Shown here in pieces: positions 45,516 to 51,685 of a stretch of 64,000 bases of DNA (position 1 is the first letter of the stretch; each line of letters opens with the position of its first letter). The notes beneath the pieces were generated by a model. That model was not told the origin of the DNA and did not search any database. It saw only the letters and a list, made by a program, of their open reading frames with translations. The DNA comes from Flavobacterium sp. UBA2787 (GTDB lineage Bacteria; Bacteroidota; Bacteroidia; Flavobacteriales; Flavobacteriaceae). A program made the position numbers and the translations under genes. The stretch lies in contig DEHZ01000010.1 in NCBI GenBank assembly GCA_002352205.1, positions 620,245 to 684,244 of the forward strand. Reading direction: 5' to 3'.

Positions 45516-47165
45516 ATGAAAAAGATCGGTTTCCTGTGTTTGTTCATTACACAAATTTTCTTTGCTCAAACCACTGAAAAAAAAGTATGGGATTTATTAT
45601 TAAGCAACCAAAGAGTTGAAGCCAAGAAACTGTATGACAAAGAGTTGAAAAAAACAAGCAAGAATAATTTAGAGATTTTTTTGTTAGGTGAAATACTAGA
45701 TGAAGAAAACGGAAAGATTGATTTTAAAGAGGAGTTTGTAACCGATTTTTCAAAATTTGATGAAAGTAAATATTACTTAACTTCTTTAATAAAAAAGCCA
45801 TTTTTATTGGATGACATTTCTGATGTTGGATTCAATAATAACTCCTATGCCAAAATTGATAGAATGGCAACTGTTCCGCATTATGAGCAGAATCCTATGA
45901 TTATTTATTACAAAGCTGTAGCAGACCGTAACCGAAAGAAATTCGACGAATATTCGGTAGGTATTAAGAAATTGAATTCTTTGATGAATTGGCAGTTATG
46001 TGGTGTTTTTGAAAATCTGAATGACAGCGGAATTGACATAGAATATGAGCCTGAAATATATCCTAAAAACGACAAATTGTTTGACGGAAACAGTAATGGA
46101 ATGTTTGGTTGGTATAATCCAAAAATACCATTGAATGAAGGATATCAAATTTTTTCTAATGAATCGGAATATGGTAATGGAATTATGTATTCGCAATTGT
46201 TTGCCGAAAATCCGACTGAACAAACTGTAGTATTTAATTTAGGCATGAGTGGTTCACTCAAGTTGTTCGTAAATGATGTAGAGGTTTATGTCAACACGCT
46301 AAACAATATGTCTGATTTAAATGCCTACCAAGTGAAAATGACGTTACCAAAAGGTATGAATCGCATATTGGTAAAATCGTCAATTCAGTCAAACAGTTAT
46401 TTTTATCTTTCAATCACAGACGAAAAACAACAAAACATTGAATCGTTAGTTTTTCATAACACTTATAAACCCTATGAAAAATCCACACTAGCCACACTTG
46501 CTGTGGAAGAATTGACTCCGGATTATGAAGTTTATTTAGCTCAACAAATCAAGGAACAACCAAATCATGTTTTATATAAACTGATGCTTTTTGACGCATA
46601 TATGCACAACAAAAAGTTAGACTTTGCAGAAGATATTATTCATGAACTTGACGAGAAATATCCAAATAGTTCACTAATCAAGACTCGATTAGCCAAATAT
46701 TATAGTCATAAAGATGATAGTGCAAAAGTAAATGAGATAATTAAAAACATTGAGTTAAATGACTCTGATTATTATTATAATATAGTAGTAAAGGCTACCG
46801 ATAGCAATTGGTTGAAATCTGCTAACATAACTGAGCTGGAAAAATATCGTGAAAAAGCAAAAAAATTAATATCACCTCTTTTTTATGAGTTGTATGATTT
46901 TTTAATTAATGCACGAAATTCCAAGTTTGATGATATGATTAAAAATATCGATACGATCATTAATATGTCGGAATACCGAGAGAGTTATATCGTTAAATTT
47001 TCAGTATTTTATGATACTTTAGAAAATGATAAACAAAAAACCATCGACATGTTGGAGGAATTGGTTAGCAAACGCGATAACTATTTGGCTGTTGCAAAAT
47101 TAATTGACTATTATTATGCTGCCAATAGAAAAGAAGATGTAAAACGTTTGTTATTGGAAAGATAA
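45516..47165 (+). CDS. N-terminal part of a split TPR-DUF3857-transglutaminase protein
   Basis: 549 residues with signal peptide MKKIGFLCLFITQIFFAQ and tandem helical TPR-like repeats (for example ILDEENGKIDF, LYKLMLFDAYMHNKKLDFAEDIIHEL, LIDYYYAANRKEDVKRLLLER). The frame stops at TAA 47163-47165. Translation in the same frame beyond that codon continues the TPR pattern without a break (TNFPHSTGIIYDYINFLIEE), so this is the front part of a longer protein. Whether the truncated product is functional is unknown. Confidence 0.8.
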   Translation: MKKIGFLCLFITQIFFAQTTEKKVWDLLLSNQRVEAKKLYDKELKKTSKNNLEIFLLGEILDEENGKIDFKEEFVTDFSKFDESKYYLTSLIKKPFLLDDISDVGFNNNSYAKIDRMATVPHYEQNPMIIYYKAVADRNRKKFDEYSVGIKKLNSLMNWQLCGVFENLNDSGIDIEYEPEIYPKNDKLFDGNSNGMFGWYNPKIPLNEGYQIFSNESEYGNGIMYSQLFAENPTEQTVVFNLGMSGSLKLFVNDVEVYVNTLNNMSDLNAYQVKMTLPKGMNRILVKSSIQSNSYFYLSITDEKQQNIESLVFHNTYKPYEKSTLATLAVEELTPDYEVYLAQQIKEQPNHVLYKLMLFDAYMHNKKLDFAEDIIHELDEKYPNSSLIKTRLAKYYSHKDDSAKVNEIIKNIELNDSDYYYNIVVKATDSNWLKSANITELEKYREKAKKLISPLFYELYDFLINARNSKFDDMIKNIDTIINMSEYRESYIVKFSVFYDTLENDKQKTIDMLEELVSKRDNYLAVAKLIDYYYAANRKEDVKRLLLER

Positions 47166-47309
47166 ACAAATTTTCCTCATTCAACCGGAATTATATATGA
47201 TTATATTAACTTTTTAATTGAGGAAAAGAAGTATGCCGAAGCACTTGTTGAAATAGATTATTCGTTAGATTTATTTCCGTATTCGTACACTCTTTTGGAG
47301 AAAAAAGGC

Positions 47310-49259
47310 ATGGTTAATCATTATATGAATAATGAAAAAGAAGCCGAAAAATATATACGCAAATCCTTAGAACACAATTCTGAAAACGGTTCACTTCGCA
47401 AGCAATTGTATGATATTAAAAAAGTTAAGGATGAAATAGAAGAAATAGACGTAAAAGATAAATATAAATTAATCAAAGAACGAAGGAATTCTAATTTAAA
47501 AAGTGACTACGGCGTAGCTACGTTGTTAGACGAATATATTGTAAATATATTTCCTGAGGGCGGTATGAAGTCTAAAGTGGTTTTAATTTATGAAATTACT
47601 TCAGAAAATGGAATCAATGAATTAAAAGAATATAGTCTAAATACGTATGGAATAAATCTTCAGAAATCGGAAATTGTAAAGAATGACGGTTCTATTGTCC
47701 CTGCTGAAAAAGGTAATGGTGTATTGGTTTTTTCTAATCTTAAAGTAGGTGACGTAGTTTATATTGAATATGATGGCTACAATAATTCGACAGGAAGATT
47801 TTATAAGGACTTTAATTTAGATTGTTATTTTAATAGCGTATATCCTTCAGCAGAATCAGTATTTGTTATTATTAATCCTGAAAATATTCAATACCAATAC
47901 AAACTTTTTAATGGTGAAATTAAACCTACTATAAAAAAAGCTAATAACAAGGTTTATACAACTTGGCGAAAGGCGAATATTGCAGCCATTCCTCTATTAG
48001 AATCGTTTTCTAAACCGTATGGAGATTTAACAAACACTATTCAGGTTAGTTCAATTAAGTCTTGGAAAGAGATTTCAAATTGGTATTCAGATTTGGTAAA
48101 AAAGACGTTAACACCAGATAAAGTTACCAGAAGTACATTTGATAAACTTTTTCCAAAAGGAATAAACGGCATGAGCGAAGAACAAATAGCTCAAATAATT
48201 TATACTTATATCGTTAAAAACATAAAGTACAGTTCATTAGATTTCAGACAAAGTGGCTATGTGCCTCAAAAACCATCTAAAACCATTATAACCCAATTGG
48301 GAGATTGTAAAGATGTATCAACTCTTTTTATTGCTTTTTCTGAATTAGCGGGATTAAAATCTAATTTAGTATTGGTTTCCACAAACGACAATAGCGATCA
48401 TGAAATGGCAATGCCATCAAAAGATTTCAATCATTGTATTATAAAAACTAACCTAGACGGAAAAGAATATTTTTTAGAACTTACAAGTAAATACCTTCCT
48501 TTCAAATCATTGCCAATATCTCTTTATCATGCCAATGCTTTGGTAATTTCCTTTGATAAAAAAGAGAATGAAAAGTCAACAATTATTAAAATACCTTTTG
48601 ATAATGTAACCAAGAACATTGTTGAAACCAACACAGTTTTGACGGTAAATGATAAAGAAGTAAGTTATGTTTTGAATAATAAAATGAACGGTTCTATTAA
48701 ATCATACTACAGTGAATTATTCTCCGAATCTACTACTGAAGATGTACGAAAAAAAGATCTCGAAGAGAATTATAATGAACGATTAAAGAAGACTGTTTCT
48801 TTAAAATCGGCAAAACTTATAAAAGATGAAACTACCGATGATTTTATTGAATTTGAAACTCAATTTACAGTTTCTGAAAAATTAAAGAATGTGGGTAGTT
48901 TAAAAATTATTGATATTCCGTTTATTTTCAATGTATATACAAGAAGCATAATAGCTCAGGAGACCAGAAATTATGATATAAATTACGTTACTTATGAAGA
49001 TAGTAATACTTATTTAAATTCAATTATCATTAATTTACCTGAAGGAAAGAAATTTACTGATATTCCGGAAAGTAGTACCTTTAACTTTAAAAACCATCAA
49101 TATTCACTAAGTTTCGAGTTAGTTACGCCGAGTTCATTAAAAATTACACGAAATGTTTCAACTCCTTGGGATGATATTTCAAAAGAAGATTATCCTACTT
49201 TTAAAAAGTATGTTGAAGATGTTTTAACGACAGAGGAACAAGTGTTAGGGTTTAAATAA
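47310..49259 (+). CDS. C-terminal part of the split protein: DUF3857 plus transglutaminase core
   Basis: 649 residues if re-initiated at the first in-frame ATG after the stop (47310). It begins with the last TPR repeat (NEKEAEKYIRKSLEHNSENGS), then DUF3857 (VVLIYEITSENGINELKEY...FSNLKVGDVVYIEYDGY), then the transglutaminase-like core with YIVKNIKYSSLDF, QLGDCKDVSTLFIAFSELAG (Cys) and FNHCIIKTNLDGKEYFLEL (His/Asp region). Read alone it lacks a signal peptide and would stay in the cytosol, which is unlike the family. Confidence 0.75.
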   Translation: MVNHYMNNEKEAEKYIRKSLEHNSENGSLRKQLYDIKKVKDEIEEIDVKDKYKLIKERRNSNLKSDYGVATLLDEYIVNIFPEGGMKSKVVLIYEITSENGINELKEYSLNTYGINLQKSEIVKNDGSIVPAEKGNGVLVFSNLKVGDVVYIEYDGYNNSTGRFYKDFNLDCYFNSVYPSAESVFVIINPENIQYQYKLFNGEIKPTIKKANNKVYTTWRKANIAAIPLLESFSKPYGDLTNTIQVSSIKSWKEISNWYSDLVKKTLTPDKVTRSTFDKLFPKGINGMSEEQIAQIIYTYIVKNIKYSSLDFRQSGYVPQKPSKTIITQLGDCKDVSTLFIAFSELAGLKSNLVLVSTNDNSDHEMAMPSKDFNHCIIKTNLDGKEYFLELTSKYLPFKSLPISLYHANALVISFDKKENEKSTIIKIPFDNVTKNIVETNTVLTVNDKEVSYVLNNKMNGSIKSYYSELFSESTTEDVRKKDLEENYNERLKKTVSLKSAKLIKDETTDDFIEFETQFTVSEKLKNVGSLKIIDIPFIFNVYTRSIIAQETRNYDINYVTYEDSNTYLNSIIINLPEGKKFTDIPESSTFNFKNHQYSLSFELVTPSSLKITRNVSTPWDDISKEDYPTFKKYVEDVLTTEEQVLGFK

Positions 49260-49276
49260 TTCAAAATAAAAAGAAG

Positions 49277-49630
49277 ATGTTGATTAGTGTTCACCCTAAA
49301 TTACCTATGCGGAATAAATCTATAACCCAAAACTATTACCAAAATAAATTAGGTTTTAGAGTGTTTGGAACTACGGATTACCCCGATTATTTAATGATGG
49401 AAAGGGATGCCATTCAACTGCATTTCTTTCTATTTTCAAATCTCGATCCGGAACAAAATTACGGTCAAGTTTATATTCGTGTCAATCGAATCGACGATTT
49501 TTATCAAACCTTATTGGATAACAAAGTCAGAATTCATCCAAATGGTTTTTTGGAAACAAAGCCTTGGGGACAAAGAGAATTTTCGCTATTGGATCCGGAT
49601 GGGAATTTGTTGACGTTCGGGGAAGGATGA
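49277..49630 (+). CDS. VOC-superfamily (glyoxalase/bleomycin-resistance-like) protein
   Basis: 117 residues with one pair of VOC beta-alpha-beta-beta-beta units: LISVHPKLPMRNKSITQNYYQNKLGFRVFG, QLHFFLFSNLDP, VYIRVNRIDDFYQTLL, KPWGQREFSLLDPDGNLLTFGE. The His and terminal Glu metal positions are plausible. This arrangement resembles bleomycin-binding proteins, but drug resistance cannot be claimed. Confidence 0.88.
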   Translation: MLISVHPKLPMRNKSITQNYYQNKLGFRVFGTTDYPDYLMMERDAIQLHFFLFSNLDPEQNYGQVYIRVNRIDDFYQTLLDNKVRIHPNGFLETKPWGQREFSLLDPDGNLLTFGEG

Positions 49631-49684
49631 AAGTTGTCGGTTATCTGTCAATTACAAAAATTTAAGTTACTCTAAATTGACCAT

Positions 49685-49716
49685 TTGTTTTATTTTAACT
49701 TTTTTCCATACATTTG
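49685..49716 (+). promoter_or_regulatory. Bacteroidota promoter of a small transcript
   Basis: TTG (49685-49687), 21 bp, TACATTTG (49709-49716). It is followed 7 bp later by the 39-aa ORF at 49724, and by an intrinsic terminator at 49873-49903, which defines a transcript of roughly 180 nt. Confidence 0.7.
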
Positions 49717-49723
49717 CCCAATC

Positions 49724-49843
49724 ATGAAAAACACAAACCAACATAAAAATTGCATCCTTTCGATAGAAAGTGATCGTTTATTCGGGCTAAATCCGAGTAA
49801 ATTTATGGACGTTGGTATGGTTTTTAAAGAAAATATGAATTGA
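49724..49843 (+). CDS. Possible 39-aa small protein
   Basis: ATG at 49724 to TGA at 49841-49843 encodes MKNTNQHKNCILSIESDRL... followed by FGLNPSKFMDVGMVFKENMN, with a balanced amino-acid composition. It has its own promoter and terminator. No family is recognised. The alternative is that the transcript is a regulatory small RNA and the ORF is incidental. Confidence 0.45.
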   Translation: MKNTNQHKNCILSIESDRLFGLNPSKFMDVGMVFKENMN

Positions 49844-49872
49844 TTTTCGGCTAAAAATAGCATTAATATACC

Positions 49873-49905
49873 AAAACGTCCTTTGCAAAAAGGGCGTTTT
49901 TTTGT
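49873..49905 (+). terminator. Intrinsic terminator of the small transcript
   Basis: AAAACGTCCTTT-GCAA-AAAGGGCGTTTT forms a 12-bp stem (one G·U) with a GCAA tetraloop, then a T-tract to 49903. Confidence 0.9.
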
Positions 49906-49962
49906 TTTAAACCGATTGTAAATGAAAAAAATAAAAAATAATTTAAAAAAATGTTTTACAAC

Positions 49963-50019
49963 TAACCAAATGATTGAATTATAGCTTTGAAAAGTAACCA
50001 AATGAGAGACAGTCATTTG
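49963..50019. repeat. Direct and inverted CAAATGA elements upstream of the tRNA locus
   Basis: TAACCAAATGA is repeated exactly at 49963-49973 and 49995-50005. The second copy's CAAATGA pairs with TCATTTG at 50013-50019 (7-bp stem, 7-nt loop). The group lies about 100 bp upstream of the promoter at 50117 and may be an operator. The rest of the stretch 49906-50116 is AT-rich with nothing else visible. Confidence 0.4.
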
Positions 50020-50116
50020 ACGATTTCAACGAATCTGTAGCTTTACGGACAGGATTTTTATTGTCTTAAATAAATCGTAATCAATTGATAATCAATAAAA
50101 TAAATTAAAATTTTAT

Positions 50117-50148
50117 TTGGAGGTTAGTTTTTTTTGACTTTATCTTTG
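50117..50148 (+). promoter_or_regulatory. Promoter of the tRNA / Band-7 locus
   Basis: TTG (50117-50119), 21 bp, TATCTTTG (50141-50148). It is the only good TTG/TAnnTTTG pair between the small transcript's terminator and the tRNA array, and it is followed by a leader of about 250 nt with hairpins. Confidence 0.65.
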
Positions 50149-50248
50149 CGGAGGAATTTTCGATGAGGCAATTCGATAATTTGTCAATTAGAAAATTAAT
50201 CCGTTTATCAATAATAAGAAAATAAATAATTTTTATAAAAAATAAAAA

Positions 50249-50350
50249 ATGCGTTATTCAAATAAAATAAATAGTACAAATGATCATAATCCGAGTATTG
50301 AGTTCAGATTAAAAAATAATCAGGTGCAAAAGAGCAGGCAGTTGGAATAA
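50249..50350 (+). CDS. Possible 33-aa leader peptide
   Basis: ATG at 50249 to TAA at 50348-50350 encodes a polar 33-residue peptide (MRYSNKINSTNDHNPSIEFR, then LKNNQVQKSRQLE). It ends inside the alternative-hairpin region upstream of the tRNA array, a position where translation could influence folding. There is no homology to judge it by, so this is a weak call. Confidence 0.25.
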   Translation: MRYSNKINSTNDHNPSIEFRLKNNQVQKSRQLE

Positions 50351-50400
50351 TAGTATTCCATTGTGATGATACGAAGCACCTGTAACGAGGTGCTTTTTTT
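50321..50400 (+). promoter_or_regulatory. Putative attenuator: competing antiterminator and terminator hairpins
   Basis: Terminator: AAGCACCT (50374-50381) pairs with AGGTGCTT (50388-50395) and a T-tract follows to 50400. Competing structure: CAGGTGC (50321-50327) pairs with GCACCTG (50376-50382), enclosing a TGGAATA/TATTCCA hairpin (50343-50360). The shared strand GCACCT cannot be in both. It lies between the locus promoter and the first tRNA gene. Confidence 0.6.
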
Positions 50401-50415
50401 ATGATTAAAAGTTAA

Positions 50416-50487
50416 GATTTTGTAGCTCAATGGTAGAGCGGTTGATTGTTAATCAAAAGGTTACAGGTTCAAGTCCTGTCAAAATCG
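50416..50487 (+). tRNA. tRNA-Asn (GTT)
   Basis: Acceptor GATTTTG/CAAAATC (7 bp), D-arm GCTC/GAGC with a GG-containing loop, anticodon loop TTGTTAA with GTT, variable AGGTT, T-arm ACAGG-TTCAAGT-CCTGT. The anticodon stem has one G-A mismatch at its top. CCA is not encoded (GCAA follows). The acceptor is unusually AT-rich. Confidence 0.88.
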
Positions 50488-50511
50488 CAAATAGTTCTGT
50501 AGAAAGGAACC

Positions 50512-50587
50512 GGCTTATTGGTCCCGATAATTATCGGGATGCCCGACTGTCTCTCGGGCATCACGAGTTCGATTCTCGTATAAGCCG
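50512..50587 (+). tRNA. Aberrant tRNA-Asp (GTC)-like gene
   Basis: Acceptor GGCTTAT/ATAAGCC, anticodon arm CCCGA-CTGTCTC-TCGGG (GTC) and T-arm ACGAG-TTCGATT-CTCGT are all complete. The D-arm is replaced by a perfect 18-bp palindrome (TCCCGATAA/TTATCGGGA, 50522-50539) with no GG loop, and position 37 is T rather than a purine. It may be a non-coding tRNA-like RNA or a tRNA damaged by insertion of a palindromic repeat. Confidence 0.65.
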
Positions 50588-50594
50588 CAAAATA

Positions 50595-50682
50595 GGAGAG
50601 TAGGTCAACTATTGGTTCGTTGCGTCTGAATGCTAATCAGATTCACATTCGTGTGGTGAAGGTTCGATTCCTTTGCTCTCCG
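50595..50682 (+). tRNA. tRNA-Ser (GCT)
   Basis: 88 nt. Acceptor GGAGAGT/GCTCTCC, D-stem CAAC/GTTG with TATTGGTTC loop, anticodon arm TCTGA-ATGCTAA-TCAGA (GCT), long variable arm CACA-TTCG-TGTG, T-arm GAAGG-TTCGATT-CCTTT. The class II shape fits serine. CCA is not encoded. Confidence 0.9.
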
Positions 50683-50685
50683 CAC

Positions 50686-50759
50686 AGTCTTATAGCTCAA
50701 CCGGATAGAGCAACTGCCTTCGAAGCAGCAGGTTATAGGTTCGAATCCTATTAGGACTA
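50686..50759 (+). tRNA. tRNA-Arg (TCG)
   Basis: 74 nt. Acceptor AGTCTTA/TAGGACT (one G·U), D-arm GCTC-AACCGGATA-GAGC, anticodon loop CTTCGAA with TCG, variable AGGTT, T-arm ATAGG-TTCGAAT-CCTAT. Begins 3 nt after the Ser gene's discriminator base, so the two must be processed from one transcript. Confidence 0.9.
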
Positions 50760-50814
50760 CTTTTTATAAAACAACGGTTCATAGTTTAAAGATTACGATA
50801 TGAATTGCAATAAA

Positions 50815-50886
50815 CTGGGAAGATAACGGAGGTTGTTTACCCGCCTTGGACGCGGGAGGTCGCAGGTTCAAATCCTGCTTCCCAGA
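50815..50886 (+). tRNA. tRNA-Pro (TGG)
   Basis: 72 nt. Acceptor CTGGGAA/TTCCCAG, anticodon arm CCCGC-CTTGGAC-GCGGG (TGG), variable AGGTC, T-arm GCAGG-TTCAAAT-CCTGC. The D-arm is weak (AAC/GTT only) and position 8 is G instead of T, so it is slightly atypical. Confidence 0.85.
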
Positions 50887-50917
50887 CAAAATGAAGTTTA
50901 ATTTAAATTGATATGTT

Positions 50918-51238
50918 ATGAGAACAGAAATACTAAAAAGGTTTTTAACCAACACAGACGAAACAGGAAGGTTTTTGATGAAATCAAGAATTACCGGAAT
51001 TATCTATTTTGTAGAACCAATTTATAACGGTAAAACACCTAAATGGGGCGACGTAGATCCGGCTACAAAACAAATTACAGGAAATTATGGTTCAAAATAT
51101 ACCGGTGCGATAACTAAAAAAGAATCATTGATTACCGAAGAAAACGGATTTGTCAATATTGGTTATTTCAAAGGAAGTCCTTTTGGAGCCATTGAGCAAA
51201 GGGATAAAGCCCATCAAGTTCGCCTCGGATTAGAATGA
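50918..51238 (+). CDS. 106-aa protein of unknown function in the tRNA locus
   Basis: No signal peptide or membrane segment. An N-terminal amphipathic helix (TEILKRFLTNTDETGRFLMK) is followed by strands (GIIYFVEPIYNGKTPKWGDV; FVNIGYFKGSPFGAIEQRD). I do not recognise the family. It starts 31 bp after the tRNA-Pro and ends just before the structured tRNA-like region, so it is probably part of the same transcription unit. RNA binding is a reasonable guess from context only. Confidence 0.65.
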   Translation: MRTEILKRFLTNTDETGRFLMKSRITGIIYFVEPIYNGKTPKWGDVDPATKQITGNYGSKYTGAITKKESLITEENGFVNIGYFKGSPFGAIEQRDKAHQVRLGLE

Positions 51239-51364
51239 TTTATTTGCGTAGTCATTTTGAAATCTTTGTGGATGATTATCGATTTAAGATTTTTGAATTT
51301 AAAATACTAACCAAGTCCTGTTGCGTGTTTCTGTATAGCACCATTGCAGTATTCGTTTCGCCTT

Positions 51365-51430
51365 GGCGAATGATGTTGTACTGTGCAACTTGAGTTGGAG
51401 GTTTGGGTGGTTTACCAAAAAATCATCGCC
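51365..51430 (+). ncRNA. Stem-loop domain abutting the first permuted tRNA-like unit
   Basis: GGCGA-(a)-TGAT (51365-51374) pairs with ATCA-TCGCC (51422-51430): 9 bp with one bulge. Inside are GTTG-TACTGTG-CAAC (51375-51389) and TTTGG/CCAAA (51402-51419). The closing strand ends exactly one base before the ACTAA anticodon strand of the permuted unit, as if it replaced part of an anticodon loop or formed a cap on it. Confidence 0.5.
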
Positions 51431-51510
51431 ACTAACGGTCGTGGGTTCGACTCCCATTCTCGTCATGAAAACGAGATAGCTCAGTTGGTTAGAGCATTAG
51501 TTTTGGTTAC
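51431..51510 (+). ncRNA. Circularly permuted tRNA-like unit A
   Basis: Order in DNA: ACTAA (3' anticodon strand, 51431-51435), CGGTC (variable), T-arm GTGGG-TTCGACT-CCCAT (51441-51457), TCTCGT (3' acceptor, 51458-51463), loop CATGAAA, ACGAGA (5' acceptor, 51471-51476), TA, D-arm GCTC-AGTTGGTTA-GAGC (51479-51495), A, TTAGT (5' anticodon strand, 51497-51501). All four stems pair (6, 4, 5 and 5 bp). The tertiary-contact bases T8, A14, G15/C48, G18G19 and T54/A58 are present. TTAGT is followed by TTTGG, where TGG would fall at the anticodon. Confidence 0.7.
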
Positions 51511-51620
51511 GTAGGTTCGAATCCTACACACAACATTTAATTGTGTTTGACAGAGGATGTCACCCAGCAGTCTTGAAAACTGTTCACCGAGTTTCATTCA
51601 CTCACAAAAAAGAATGAAAA
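51511..51620 (+). ncRNA. Circularly permuted tRNA-like unit B (Ser-TGA-like)
   Basis: Order in DNA: T-arm GTAGG-TTCGAAT-CCTAC (51511-51527), ACACAA (3' acceptor, 51528-51533), loop CATTTAA, TTGTGT (5' acceptor, 51541-51546), short D-arm TGACA-GAGGA-TGTCA (51548-51562), anticodon arm GCAGT-CTTGAAA-ACTGT (51567-51583; TGA as in tRNA-Ser) and a long hairpin TTTCATTC/GAATGAAA (51592-51619) that resembles a class II variable arm. The break is between the variable arm and the T-arm. The junction loop matches unit A's CATNNAA. Confidence 0.6.
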
Positions 51621-51631
51621 GTAAAACTGTT

Positions 51632-51685
51632 GGTCTTTGTTGGTGATGGGTTTATTCGTAAGCCAATCACACTCCAAAAAAGACC
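51632..51685 (+). ncRNA. Long hairpin downstream of the tRNA-like units
   Basis: Outer stem GGTCTTT/AAAGACC (51632-51638 / 51679-51685), inner stem GTGAT-g-GGTTTA / TAAGCC-a-ATCAC (51643-51654 / 51659-51670) capped by a TTCG tetraloop. This is a very stable element that could protect the 3' end of a processed RNA, act as a protein-binding site, or terminate transcription together with the T-run near 51,712-51,719. Confidence 0.6.

Larger units (their letters stand above)
45516..49259 (+). pseudogene. TPR-DUF3857-transglutaminase gene interrupted by one in-frame TAA
   Basis: Both halves are in the same frame and together would encode about 1,247 residues: signal peptide, TPR array, DUF3857 and a transglutaminase core. 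The only interruption is TAA at 47163-47165. No frameshift or further stop is present, so the lesion is recent, or it is a sequencing error, or it is read through. Confidence 0.7.

Noticed and set aside
49690-50016. 108-codon minus-strand open frame
   Set aside because: It runs antisense across the promoter, small ORF and terminator unit, is dominated by Phe/Ile/Lys from AT-rich sequence, and has no promoter or recognisable domain.
51471-51533. Reading the D-arm of unit A and the T-arm of unit B as one normal linear tRNA
   Set aside because: The acceptor strands (ACGAGA and ACACAA) do not pair, and the 15 nt between the D- and T-arms cannot hold an anticodon arm. The permuted pairing explains all strands.
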